Program-made: the position numbers and the translations under genes
The notes under the pieces: model-generated
What the model was told of the DNA's origin: nothing
The model's input: the letters and a program-made list of their open reading frames with translations, nothing else
Databases searched by the model: none
In this document: positions 54,325 through 63,247 of the stretch, piece after piece
Numbering within the stretch: the stretch's first letter is position 1
How the letters are laid out: each line of letters opens with the position of its first letter
Origin: Legionella quinlivanii
Lineage (GTDB): Bacteria; Pseudomonadota; Gammaproteobacteria; Legionellales; Legionellaceae
DNA length: 64,000 nt
Reading direction: 5' to 3'
Assembly (NCBI RefSeq): GCF_003265995.1
Contig: NZ_MVJN01000006.1
Span: forward strand, 1-64,000

Positions 54325-55281
54325 TTAGTAACGAATGACCAGGGCACCCCAGGTCATACCGGCACCAAAGGATTCAAGAAGTAATAACTCATCACGTTTA
54401 ATGGAGCCATTTTTGATTGCAAAATCAAGAGCCAGGGGAATAGAGGCAGCAGACGTGTTACCTTGATTCTCTATAGTAACAATGACCTGAGACATCGGTA
54501 AGTCCAGTTTTCTGGCGATTCCCTTAATAATCCGAATATTGGCCTGATGTGGAACTAACCAGTTTATGTCTGATTTCTTCAGCTGGCTGGCTTCAAGAAT
54601 TTCATCAACAATGTCACCCATGATGTTAACTGCAATTTTAAACACCTCGTTTCCGCGCATGCCAATATAGGAGCGCTGGCCTTGAGTCGTAAAATTTTCA
54701 TAAGTGAGTAAAGCATCCGCATCAAAAGAGGAATGCAGTTTACTGGCAATAATTCCATCTCTTTCGGAGTCTGCAGACAAGACAACAGCGCCTGCGCCAT
54801 CGCCGAAAAGAATACTGGTAGAACGGTCTTCCCAATTTACTGCGTGAGACATACGCTCACTACCTATTACAAGAATATGCTTTGCAGCTCCAGAACGGAT
54901 AAAATTCCATGCGTTGTCCATAGCATAGACAAAACCACTGCAGGCAGCACTGATATCAAATGCCGGAATTGGTTTTTTTATATTCAGTGCTTTTTGAACA
55001 TGACAGGCCATGCTCGGAAAAAAATGATCAGGGGTACAGGTTGCGACAATAATGACGTCGATATCGTCTGCTTCAATAGTAGAAGACTCCAGTGCTTTCC
55101 TGGCAGCTTCTGACGCCATAAAAAAAACAGTTTCCTCATCATTGGCAATATGTCTGCTGCTGATACCTGTTCTGGAATGAATCCACTCGTGAGTGGTATC
55201 CAGTCTGGACTCAAGTTCGACATTGCTTAACTGATGCTTTGGTAAGTAACTGCCTGTACCATTAATTACAGCATTTTTCAT
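54325..55281 (-). CDS. fabH: 3-oxoacyl-ACP synthase III
   Basis: 318 residues. Cys114 in [12 protein letters not shown], His in [10 protein letters not shown] and Asn in [10 protein letters not shown] form the KAS III triad. It starts fatty acid synthesis by joining acyl-CoA to malonyl-ACP. Its ATG overlaps the plsX stop by four bases (ATGA), indicating coupling. Confidence 0.96.
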   Translation of the reverse strand: MKNAVINGTGSYLPKHQLSNVELESRLDTTHEWIHSRTGISSRHIANDEETVFFMASEAARKALESSTIEADDIDVIIVATCTPDHFFPSMACHVQKALNIKKPIPAFDISAACSGFVYAMDNAWNFIRSGAAKHILVIGSERMSHAVNWEDRSTSILFGDGAGAVVLSADSERDGIIASKLHSSFDADALLTYENFTTQGQRSYIGMRGNEVFKIAVNIMGDIVDEILEASQLKKSDINWLVPHQANIRIIKGIARKLDLPMSQVIVTIENQGNTSAASIPLALDFAIKNGSIKRDELLLLESFGAGMTWGALVIRY

Positions 55282-56303
55282 AACAATAAGCCTTGATTGA
55301 TAAAATCGGTTATTTGCTCACGCACAAGGTCCACTACATTGTTCTTAACTTGTAAAATTGCTTCTTCAATGGCATTTTGAAAAGCCAGTTCGTTTGCACC
55401 GCCGTGGCTTTTAATAACAATGCCATTTAGCCCTAGCATACTGGCCCCATTATATCGGGCTGGATCCATACGGGTTTTAAGATGATTTAGGGCAGGTTTC
55501 GCAATCAATCCCGCGAGTTTGGTTAAAAATGAGCGTGAAAAGGATTCCCTGAGAACAGACAGCATTAACTTGGCCAATCCTTCGCTTGCTTTTAAGGCTA
55601 CATTACCAACAAAACCATCGCAGACTACCAAATCTACTTCACCAGAATAAAACTGGTCCCCTTCCACATAGCCAACATAATTCATGAGTGTACATTCGGC
55701 CAGCATATGAGCGGTACGTTTTACCTGATCATTTCCCTTGATCTCTTCTACACCAATATTTAGCAATGCGATTTTGGGTTGACGTTTTTTATCAACAGCC
55801 TGGATTAGAGCCGAGCCCATTACAGCAAACTGAAAAAGATGCTCAGCACAGGAATCCACATTAGCACCCAGATCAATGACCCGGGTTTTTCCCTGCTGTG
55901 TCGGCAAGGTAGCTATTATTGCCGGACGATCAATACCGGGTAAGGTTTTCAGGACAAAACGCGCGGTAGCCATCAATGCGCCGGTATTTCCAGCACTGAC
56001 ACAGGCCTCTGCCTTTCCTTCTTTCACCAGATTAATCGCAACGCGCATGGATGAATCTTTTTTATTTCGCATTGCCTGAGACGGCAGTTCATCCATACCC
56101 ACAATTTCAGAAGCATGCACTACTGTGATTTGCTCTGGATTCGCAGTATGTTTTTTTAGCAATGAGTTAACTTGTGTTTGATCGCCAACCAGAATCAGCT
56201 TAAGTTCCGGGTTTTGCTGAACAGCTCGAACACAAGCAGGAATCACCACCTTAAGGCCATGATCCCCTCCCATCGCATCAACGGCAATTGTTATGCTTTT
56301 CAA
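55278..56303 (-). CDS. plsX: Phosphate acyltransferase PlsX
   Basis: 341 residues. The family N-terminus is [11 protein letters not shown], followed by [21 protein letters not shown] and [12 protein letters not shown]. It makes acyl-phosphate from acyl-ACP for glycerolipid synthesis. The start codon is TTG at 56303, 5 bp after the rpmF stop, with GAAGAG upstream inside rpmF; no in-frame ATG is better placed. Confidence 0.95.
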   Translation of the reverse strand: MKSITIAVDAMGGDHGLKVVIPACVRAVQQNPELKLILVGDQTQVNSLLKKHTANPEQITVVHASEIVGMDELPSQAMRNKKDSSMRVAINLVKEGKAEACVSAGNTGALMATARFVLKTLPGIDRPAIIATLPTQQGKTRVIDLGANVDSCAEHLFQFAVMGSALIQAVDKKRQPKIALLNIGVEEIKGNDQVKRTAHMLAECTLMNYVGYVEGDQFYSGEVDLVVCDGFVGNVALKASEGLAKLMLSVLRESFSRSFLTKLAGLIAKPALNHLKTRMDPARYNGASMLGLNGIVIKSHGGANELAFQNAIEEAILQVKNNVVDLVREQITDFINQGLLL

Positions 56304-56308
56304 GCGAA

Positions 56309-56509
56309 TTACTCTTCTTTCTCGTCTTCGTAGACATTATCGGTGTCAAGCACTTTGCGGCCACGATAATAACCATCCGGGGTGATGTGATGTCGGCGAT
56401 GCGTTTCACCTGTTGTGCTATCTACGGATAAAGTAGGTCCGGTCAAAGCATCGTGTGAACGTCGTTGATCACGGCGTGAGCGTGATTTTTTATTCTGTTG
56501 AACAGCCAT
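56309..56509 (-). CDS. rpmF: Ribosomal protein L32
   Basis: 66 residues from the ATG at 56509 ([20 protein letters not shown]); a longer frame to 56632 is rejected because AGGAGT lies just before the shorter start and all L32 begin so. It is basic, of the Cys-free type without a zinc ribbon ([14 protein letters not shown]). L32 is in the large ribosomal subunit. The gene is at its usual place between yceD and plsX. Confidence 0.96.
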   Translation of the reverse strand: MAVQQNKKSRSRRDQRRSHDALTGPTLSVDSTTGETHRRHHITPDGYYRGRKVLDTDNVYEDEKEE

Positions 56510-56665
56510 TGTATTACTCCTAGGCGAATAGTCTAATGTTGGGCGAAATATTACCCATTTTTTCCCTATAATCCAAGTCTTAGTGCAACTAATATTGGAA
56601 TTTAGCAAAAATTGCTGCGTATTATACTTCAATTTCCCATTATTCGGAAATTTCCGCGATTTATT

Positions 56666-57085
56666 TTAAATGTTCATGTGTTGTTGCATTTCAGCATCGC
56701 AATCCTCGACATGCTCATGAAGCATTGGACTGTAGAGAAATAGCTCATCAGTAACCAGTTGTTTCAAGTCAACCTCATCCTTCTCATAAACCACTGTCTC
56801 AAATTCAGCCATCAGTTTTTCAGCAATGGTTTCAGAGGCACATAGAGCGAGTTCCGTTGAATTGGAATAATCGCAGGTAAATTCATTTAAACATCGCTGG
56901 CAGATGATTGTCAGCTTTCCGCTCACGGTCATACTTAATAAATAATAATTTCGACAAAACTCAATCTTAAACTGACAGACCAGCTCACAAGGTGGCTGGA
57001 TATGCTGCGGCAGACGCTCAGTCAGTTCGATTAAAGCCTGCTGATAGTCATGATATTCGGGGTATTTTTTCAGATTAATTATCAT
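56666..57085 (-). CDS. yceD: YceD/DUF177 family protein
   Basis: 139 residues. Its mark is a Cys pair in LTIICQRCLNEF and an acidic C-terminal half with DLKQLVTDELFLYSPM. DUF177 proteins precede rpmF across bacteria. Plant and bacterial work links them to 23S rRNA processing or accumulation, while the exact role is unclear. It is the first recognisable gene of the fatty-acid cluster, separated from rpmF by 156 bp. Confidence 0.9.
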   Translation of the reverse strand: MIINLKKYPEYHDYQQALIELTERLPQHIQPPCELVCQFKIEFCRNYYLLSMTVSGKLTIICQRCLNEFTCDYSNSTELALCASETIAEKLMAEFETVVYEKDEVDLKQLVTDELFLYSPMLHEHVEDCDAEMQQHMNI

Positions 57086-57153
57086 AAAAACTCAATTCCA
57101 GGTAACTCCGTCTGGAGCGCATATATGCGCAACCGACGTACAGTGTAAATCAG

Positions 57154-57714
57154 TTAAATCTTCACCGGATTTATGGTCAAAGGCTCGCGATCAGTATAAA
57201 CGGATACGCCGAAGGGGCCAATATTTTTTCCTGTACATCGATATCTCAGGTAATCAATAAGATGCAGGGTCAAAGCAGCGATGGTTCTGGTATTATGCCG
57301 TTCAAATTGGATCCAGCTTGCTTTCTTCCCTTCTTTATTCTCGGAAACACCAAATAGCACCTCTTTGAGAACGACTCCCGAAAATGAATATTGCTGCACA
57401 ATAGACTGATGAGATGAGCGGCGCTTCTGCAGTCGCTCTTTAAACTGCATAGATATTTCAGAATAAAAAAAACCATCATCTTCAAATCTAAGATGTGCGC
57501 CTTTTAACATTTCTTCAAGAATTTCTGCCGTCAGGCGCTTATTGTGGTTCAAATCAAGGCGCAATCTGTTAACCACAAGTATAATAAAATTAATCTCCGA
57601 ATGAGCGGCTGGAATAATTTCGCCGTTTTCGATTAAATGCCTGATAGATAAACTTTCACGATAGGTATTTTCAATTTTACAGAAAAATTTAGTCAGTCTG
57701 GCGATTTCAGGCAT
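57154..57714 (-). CDS. Hypothetical protein upstream of yceD
   Basis: 186 residues, not recognised. It appears soluble and mixed alpha/beta, with a basic centre (KERLQKRRSSHQS) and a C-terminus ending in PLTINPVKI. There is no signal peptide and no motif. The gene lies 68 bp upstream of yceD in the same direction and could be in the same transcript; a 14-bp palindrome (GCGC-ATATAT-GCGC, 57117-57130) sits in the gap. It diverges from the kinase-like gene. Function unknown. Confidence 0.75.
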   Translation of the reverse strand: MPEIARLTKFFCKIENTYRESLSIRHLIENGEIIPAAHSEINFIILVVNRLRLDLNHNKRLTAEILEEMLKGAHLRFEDDGFFYSEISMQFKERLQKRRSSHQSIVQQYSFSGVVLKEVLFGVSENKEGKKASWIQFERHNTRTIAALTLHLIDYLRYRCTGKNIGPFGVSVYTDREPLTINPVKI

Positions 57715-57930
57715 AATTGTTCGGATATTATTGGGGAAGATACTTTAAGTATATTTTACTTGTGAAATAACGCCATTCTCCATGATCACGATTGAAAGTG
57801 CAGAGCCGCCCCGTATTGCTGAGGTAAATTATTAAAATTTCCTAAAGACTTATTTTTGCATCATTCGTACAAATATTAACAATTAATGCTAAGTTAATAC
57901 ATATATATATATAAAATAAATGGATTAGCT

Positions 57931-59031
57931 ATGTGGGAAAAACTGGGAGAAGGAACATTTAATGTTGCTTACGTTAATGAAGACAGAACTAAAGTCTTTA
58001 AAGTTCAGAAATCTATAGGTCAGCATGGATATGTACCGCCTACCGACGGGCCTGAACGATCAGCGAGACTATGGAATGAGATAAACAGTAATTATCCACC
58101 ACCAGCCTATTTACATACTGATAATGACAGTATTCCGCCCAAATCAGGATGGGTTTGTCCTTTTATCAAGGGTAAAAATGCTTCTGACCGGGAGATAAGT
58201 GACGCACTGTTAGACATTTTCAATCGTACTGGTCGCATTGTCCTTGATGCCTATGTACCTGGAAATTTTAAGAAAGACGAAAAGGGTAATATTGCCTGTG
58301 TTGATATTGGAATGGCATTCCAGTTGCAACAGCAAGAAGAAGCCTTCTTTGCTCAATATCGAAAAGGGGCCAGACCTACGAGCATGATAAGCAACTCTGA
58401 ATGGAAGCGTGGCTATGACAAGATTTATAGCACTTTTCCTTTTATCACAACAATCATTGCCTCTAATACAGTGAATACGACCAAAGCATTATTATTTATC
58501 AAAATGAATCGTCCAGACATCTATAATATTGATTTTTTAAAATCAGACAAATCCCTGATTAAAAAGTTGGCCGCAGCTTATGATGAATCAGTAAACCCAT
58601 CATTACCTCAACCCAAGCAAGAGGTAATTTCGAATGCTACACAGATTCTTCAGCATGAAAAACCTGTTACAATGAATCAGTTAAAAGAGAGCTGTAAAGC
58701 TGAGCTTGAACGATATATCAATTCTCGGGGCACTTTAAATCTCGACGGCGAGTTTAGCCCATCTTTCAGGACTAAATTTTTCAGAAATCAAGCATTAACA
58801 GCTAGAAAAGTAGACGTCGCAAAAGAGCTGCTTCAAGAACTAGACCGTGCAAACAGCCCGGAAGATATTCAATTAGCTATCCAGAAGATTAAGGAAGACC
58901 CAGGACTTGTCAGTCAGGGAGTAATTGCGGATGAACTTCTAAATAGAATAAACAAATGTTCATTTATTATTGACAATGTTGTGAGTGAACTTAATCTGAC
59001 TGCATCTAACAGTCAGGGGCTATCTCATTGA
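57931..59031 (+). CDS. Divergent protein-kinase-like effector candidate
   Basis: 366 residues. The first ~130 residues look like a shortened kinase fold: a glycine loop LGEGTFNVAYV (5-15), Lys24 in VFKVQK, Glu50 in LWNEIN as a possible helix-C partner, Asp107 and Asn112 in VLDAYVPGNF (spaced like the HxD....N catalytic loop) and Asp125 in VDIGMAF (DFG position). Remaining residues (130-366) are helical and of unknown role. Such compact atypical kinases occur among effectors that modify host proteins; here secretion and target are inferred. The gene is alone, with an AT-rich promoter region (ATATATATATATA at ~57900) and a hairpin after the stop. Confidence 0.75.
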   Translation: MWEKLGEGTFNVAYVNEDRTKVFKVQKSIGQHGYVPPTDGPERSARLWNEINSNYPPPAYLHTDNDSIPPKSGWVCPFIKGKNASDREISDALLDIFNRTGRIVLDAYVPGNFKKDEKGNIACVDIGMAFQLQQQEEAFFAQYRKGARPTSMISNSEWKRGYDKIYSTFPFITTIIASNTVNTTKALLFIKMNRPDIYNIDFLKSDKSLIKKLAAAYDESVNPSLPQPKQEVISNATQILQHEKPVTMNQLKESCKAELERYINSRGTLNLDGEFSPSFRTKFFRNQALTARKVDVAKELLQELDRANSPEDIQLAIQKIKEDPGLVSQGVIADELLNRINKCSFIIDNVVSELNLTASNSQGLSH

Positions 59032-59057
59032 CCTTCATGATTATAGGCAAGGTCAAT
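59027..59057 (+). terminator. Hairpin overlapping the kinase-like stop codon
   Basis: ATTGACCTT (59027-59035) pairs with AAGGTCAAT (59049-59057), a 9-bp stem with a 13-nt loop. It is followed by a modest T-rich stretch. It would end the kinase-like transcript before mnmA. Confidence 0.45.
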
Positions 59058-59158
59058 TCCAGTGAGTTTTCTCAGTTTAACTCCTATTTTTTCATAATAG
59101 GGTTTTAGTATGAAGCCACTTGGCTTAAAATAGATATATTTTAAACATTTGTAGAATT

Positions 59159-60244
59159 ATGAAAGCAAAGGTGATTGTGGGTATGTCCGGAGGTGTCGAT
59201 TCCTCAGTGGCTGCCTGGTTACTCAAGGAACAAGGCTATCAGGTCGAAGGCTTGTTCATGAAGAATTGGGAGCAGGACGACCAAGACAATTATTGTCCTG
59301 CAGCAGTAGATTTGGCAGACGCAGAAGCAGTCGCAAGCAAGCTGAATATCCCTCTGCACTGTGTTAATTTTTCAGGTGAATACTGGAATAGAGTTTTTAC
59401 TCATTTTTTAAATGAATATGAATCCGGAAGAACACCGAATCCAGATGTACTTTGTAATAAAGAAATCAAATTTAAAGCTTTTCTGGATTATGCCTTAGGT
59501 ATGGGGGCTGATTTTATTGCAACCGGTCATTATGCTAAAATCAAACATGAAAGCCCATTCCCTGCATTGCTGAAAGCCAAGGATCGTGAGAAAGACCAAA
59601 CTTACTTTTTACATGCAGTAGAACCTTCTGCTCTTGCTAAAACTTTATTTCCAATAGGTGACTACCACAAGGCGGAAATCAGAGAAATGGCCAAAGAACT
59701 GGGATTGATTACCCATGATAAAAAGGATTCCACAGGAATTTGTTTTATTGGCGAAAAGAAATTTAAAAACTTTCTGAATGAGTTTATTCTGGCCAAACCA
59801 GGTCCAATAAAAACTACAAAAGGTGATATGATAGGACAACATGATGGTTTAATGTTCTATACACTGGGGCAAAGGCAAGGCCTGGGCATTGGGGGGCTTG
59901 CTAACTCAGGTGACGAGCCCTGGTATGTAGTTGATAAGGATCTGGCGAATAATACTTTAGTTATTGCCCAGGGACAGAGCCATCCAATGCTTTATTCGCA
60001 AGGGTTGATGTGCAGTGAAATTCACTGGCTTGCGGATTATAAAGATCAATTGCCAATCACCTGCTTTGCTAAAACCCGATACAGGCAAACAGAGCAAGCC
60101 TGCATCATTTCACCACTGAATAATAAGCAGCATTGTGTGATGTTTGCAGATCCTCAGCGGGCAGTTACTCCCGGGCAATATATTGTGTTCTATGATAAAA
60201 ACCAATGCCTCGGTGGTGCTATAATTGAGCAAAATATTCGATAA
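59159..60244 (+). CDS. mnmA: tRNA-specific 2-thiouridylase MnmA
   Basis: 361 residues. PP-loop GMSGGVDSS (8-16), MKNWEQDD, the catalytic Cys98 in [10 protein letters not shown] and Cys194 in STGICFIGE, which take over the persulfide. It thiolates U34 of Lys, Glu and Gln tRNAs. erpA follows 26 bp downstream, an iron-sulfur gene; the two may share a transcript. Confidence 0.97.
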   Translation: MKAKVIVGMSGGVDSSVAAWLLKEQGYQVEGLFMKNWEQDDQDNYCPAAVDLADAEAVASKLNIPLHCVNFSGEYWNRVFTHFLNEYESGRTPNPDVLCNKEIKFKAFLDYALGMGADFIATGHYAKIKHESPFPALLKAKDREKDQTYFLHAVEPSALAKTLFPIGDYHKAEIREMAKELGLITHDKKDSTGICFIGEKKFKNFLNEFILAKPGPIKTTKGDMIGQHDGLMFYTLGQRQGLGIGGLANSGDEPWYVVDKDLANNTLVIAQGQSHPMLYSQGLMCSEIHWLADYKDQLPITCFAKTRYRQTEQACIISPLNNKQHCVMFADPQRAVTPGQYIVFYDKNQCLGGAIIEQNIR

Positions 60245-60270
60245 ACTGATACATTTTTTTGGAGTTACAA

Positions 60271-60651
60271 ATGGACGCCACAATGACAGAAACCTCTTCC
60301 GTTCATTTTACCGTCAGTGCAGCCGACAAGGTTGCCTCTTTATTGGCTGAAGAAGATAATCCTAAACTCAACCTCCGGGTTTTCATTAGCGGTGGAGGGT
60401 GTTCGGGTTATCAGTATGGCTTTACGTTTGACGATGTCATTAATGAGGACGATACCATCGTCTCCCAGCAATGCTCAGATGGCAGTTCACGAGTGAATTT
60501 ATTGATTGATTCTATGAGCTATCAATATCTTTCTGATGCTGAAATCGATTATGTCAAAGGCATACAGGGCGAACAGTTTGTAATTCGTAACCCTAATGCA
60601 AAAACAACTTGTGGTTGTGGTTCTTCTTTCAGTATGGATGAGGATGAGTAG
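60271..60651 (+). CDS. erpA: Iron-sulfur cluster insertion protein ErpA
   Basis: 126 residues from the ATG at 60271, with GGAG 7 nt upstream; a TTG at 60259 is rejected. A-type carrier with the three ligand cysteines Cys44 ([10 protein letters not shown]), Cys114 and Cys116 ([10 protein letters not shown]). It hands Fe-S clusters to apoproteins such as those of isoprenoid synthesis. The acidic C-terminal tail ends MDEDE. Confidence 0.94.
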   Translation: MDATMTETSSVHFTVSAADKVASLLAEEDNPKLNLRVFISGGGCSGYQYGFTFDDVINEDDTIVSQQCSDGSSRVNLLIDSMSYQYLSDAEIDYVKGIQGEQFVIRNPNAKTTCGCGSSFSMDEDE

Positions 60652-60675
60652 TATTTTATTTCTATTTCCCCATAT

Positions 60676-60820
60676 CTGCCATTAAGTTAAAGTCAGGGCT
60701 TTGTCATTCCCGTGAAGGCGGGAATCCATTCATCAGTTGAAATTATAGTTAGCTCAGAGATGGGTCCCCGCCTTCACGGGGATGACAGTTTGATATACAA
60801 TTGAGCTTAACTTTTTGCAG
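60676..60820. repeat. 145-bp palindromic repeat, family A, third copy
   Basis: CTGCCATTAAGTTAAAG at the left and CTTAACTTTTTGCAG at the right form the ends; internal arms are CCCGTGAAGGCGGGAATCC and CCCCGCCTTCACGGGGATG. It is the same length as the copy at 33744-33888 and again lies between convergent genes (erpA and the L,D-transpeptidase). Confidence 0.8.
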
Positions 60821-60844
60821 TTGGTTCTATCCTTTCCTGCTACG

Positions 60845-60865
60845 TCCCGCGACATGTTCGCGGGA
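60845..60865. terminator. Hairpin near the L,D-transpeptidase 3' end
   Basis: TCCCGCGA (60845-60852) and TCGCGGGA (60858-60865) form an 8-bp stem with the loop CATGT. It is 19 bp past the L,D-transpeptidase stop and may be part of another short repeat type. Confidence 0.45.
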
Positions 60866-60884
60866 TCCAGGTGTAGACTTAACT

Positions 60885-61385
60885 CTAGTAAGGTCTAACA
60901 ATGACTTTTGTTCCAATCTTGACGAAATTCTGATTCAACCATTTAGCATCGCCAGGTCTTACGCGAATACAGCCGTGACTGGCATTGTAATTGGGGACAT
61001 CAGGAGATCCGTGTATTGCATAATATTTACTGAAAAACATACAATAAGGCATGGGAGCTCCGCCCTTTCCCAAAGGATAACGGCTGGAACGGCATCCTGC
61101 CCCGCTTTTACTCATTACCCGATAAGTTCCCGAAGGGGTTTTACAAGAGCGTCTGATATCACGGCAGTAATGACTTCCACCGGATGCTTTTCCGCTTCGT
61201 ACCACTTTCCCATTACTGGATATCGCAACCCAGGTTAATTTCCTCGGATTAAAAACAAAGGTATTAGAGGCTACATTAATGTGGGGTACATTGTCTGGAA
61301 TTATTGCATTGTCGGCATACGCATTATCGAATACACAAAAAGCCAATGCAGCGAGGATGAATTTGCGGAGGTTTCTTGCTTCCAT
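60885..61385 (-). CDS. L,D-transpeptidase (YkuD), EnhA-like
   Basis: 166 residues with a signal peptide (FILAALAFCVFDNAYA). The YkuD catalytic box has His125 in YAIHGSPD and His137/Cys139 in SHGCIRV. Four more Cys (74, 81, 98, 115) could form disulfides. Such enzymes make 3-3 crosslinks in peptidoglycan or attach proteins to it. The small, single-domain form resembles the Legionella enhanced-entry protein EnhA. It is followed upstream on the same strand by remnants of a second member of the family and an NlpC/P60 hydrolase. Confidence 0.9.
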   Translation of the reverse strand: MEARNLRKFILAALAFCVFDNAYADNAIIPDNVPHINVASNTFVFNPRKLTWVAISSNGKVVRSGKASGGSHYCRDIRRSCKTPSGTYRVMSKSGAGCRSSRYPLGKGGAPMPYCMFFSKYYAIHGSPDVPNYNASHGCIRVRPGDAKWLNQNFVKIGTKVIVRPY

Positions 61386-61445
61386 GATCTGTCCTTTAGA
61401 TGATCCTAACCTAAATATAGTTCATTTATTAGGCAGTTCCAGTCT

Positions 61446-61686
61446 TCAGGAATTAAGAGCTGTTTTGCTGATAATCAAAATAGAAGGATTTTTACTTTTA
61501 TCAAGCCATTGAAGCAGCAATTGCAGATTTTTTTCCTCCATTGCAATGCAACCATGTGTTCCCTGATTCTCAGAACGCCATATTCGGGTATTGTACATCG
61601 CATGGATTAGCTTCTTTAGCCCAGCACGTCGGGAGGGCATATACACTGGCCAGTAGTCCAGTAACAATCAGGAAATTTTTCATCAT
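61446..61686 (-). pseudogene. Decayed second L,D-transpeptidase
   Basis: The ATG at 61686 (or 61683) begins a clear signal peptide, MMKNFLIVTGLLASVYALP, whose frame stops after 38 codons. In a different frame the same DNA then encodes LIHAMYNTRIW and ENQGTHGCIAM, the YkuD catalytic His and Cys boxes, and an intact C-terminus (LLLQWLDKSKNPSILIIS). The ~80 residues normally between signal and catalytic boxes are gone. An internal deletion with frameshift near 61625 is the simplest explanation. The ATG overlaps the stop of the NlpC/P60 gene (ATGA), so the two were once coupled. Confidence 0.7.
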
Positions 61687-63177
61687 AGATCCGCTGGTCT
61701 ACCTGGTGTTGAAAAGCCAATAGCGAAGGCTTGTGGCGATCCGGAATTATTTAATTGATCCAGGAAGACCAGCTTGAAATACCCTTTATCTGCTAAAGAG
61801 CTCAAGTCAGTATTTTCCGGATAATATTTTAATAGTGGAAAAAATAGGGATTGACCAATCACATAGCGCTTATCTTTGGTTGGGGGCGATAATCCCCATA
61901 TGTTCTGATAAGTGATAGCCTCAGATTCATTATTGGAGGTACTCTTATTGCCCAAATAGAGCATGACATGGCCGCCGATATAGATCAGAGTCATTAAGGG
62001 ATGTCCTTTCTCTTTTAATAATGCCAGGCGTTCATCCACATTTTTTTGTGATAAATCCACCACCGAACCCAATTGCCCCTGCTGAGCAGAATTCCGAGGC
62101 AGCCAGATTCCCAAAGGAGTGAACAGGCTTTTTAATTCCTGTGAGCAATCATTATAAAAATAGGCCCCACCCCATCCATAGGGTCTGTTTTGTAGTTGTC
62201 TTAGCAAGTTAGAAATCGTTTTTTTGGTTGCGGGAACAGGCATAACCTCAGATGAGTCACTATTAATCAAACCCACTCTGATAATGGCCTTATTGTGATT
62301 GTCTTTCGCAGGAATGAGCACCGAGGTAGTCCGCTTATTACGTTCCACCAAAGGAAAAACCTCACCGATGTACCCTGTAAACTGAGAACTACCTGTCTTA
62401 TCAAATACTTCGGTTTGTGTTTTTGTAATTGCAATAAGTTTCTTTCTAGAAGTCTTTTGCCATTGATTGATAAATTCACCGGAAGCAAGAGCAATATCAT
62501 TGCTCTTAACCCAGGCAAAATAGGCATCAGGAGTTAAAACCAGCGCCCATGCTTTGTCGTTTGAATAAGCAAAAACATAAAGCGGTGTGCCACTCCAAAT
62601 TGCCGACTCCTGTAAATTATCGAAGGGAAATCCTTGTCCTGGCAGGCTGAAATGGTAAAAAATCAGGAGCTGCCTCAGGCAGCGCGCGAGCGTAACTATT
62701 ATTAATTGCAATAGCTCGGTTTGCTTCAGAAAACTCAAGGGTTTCCAAAGCAGCAAGATTCATATTGTGCTTTATTCTATTTAACCATTTGGCATCATGT
62801 TCTTTAAAGTTTTCACCATAATGACGTGCCGAAGGTTCCTTGTTTTTATTATTGAATTCATCCAGTATTTCCAGTTCAGTTTGCTTTATTTTAGGAAAAA
62901 GTGAACGGACAAGGCCTTCACTCCAGGGAGACAGACCATTCGCATCACTTGAGTAATAATGTTGATAGAACTGCTCTACCTGCAGCTCCTGATAATTACT
63001 GCTTAATATCGGTGCATCATAATCAATGCTATCAGCAGGGAGATAATCATTGACATTTTGCGAGTACAGATCAAGCGGGAAATCATAAATTGGAACTTCA
63101 ACCGCATGCCCGTTTACCGGAATTAAAATAGCAAGAATGCAAAATAAAGCGAATGATCTTAAAGCAAATCCTGACAT
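61683..63177 (-). pseudogene. NlpC/P60 cell-wall hydrolase with SH3 domains, frameshifted
   Basis: Two overlapping frames encode one protein. The 5' frame (63177 to ~62660) holds a signal peptide (LFCILAILIPVNGHA) and the N_NLPC_P60-type leader ending PEAAPDF. The 3' frame continues FYHFSLPGQGFPFDNLQESA and holds SH3-like segments (ESAIWSGTPLYVFAYS, VFDKTGSSQFTGYIGEVFPL) and the peptidase with Cys in YNDCSQEL and His in GGHVMLYLG. Removing one base from the six-A run at 62657-62662 (plus strand) joins them into a 497-residue protein. NlpC/P60 enzymes cut D-Glu-mDAP bonds in stem peptides. The break could be true mutation, slippage or sequencing error; the rest of the protein looks conserved, which favours a recent or false break. 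Confidence 0.8.
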
Positions 63178-63247
63178 TAAAACACACTGAATGGTCTATT
63201 TTGCACCATTCTATCATATAAATTTAATCGCTTAAAGAAGAGTGTAT

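Noticed and set aside
60801-61238. 145-codon plus-strand frame over the repeat edge and L,D-transpeptidase
   Set aside because: Antisense to the YkuD domain whose catalytic box is clear; no start signal.
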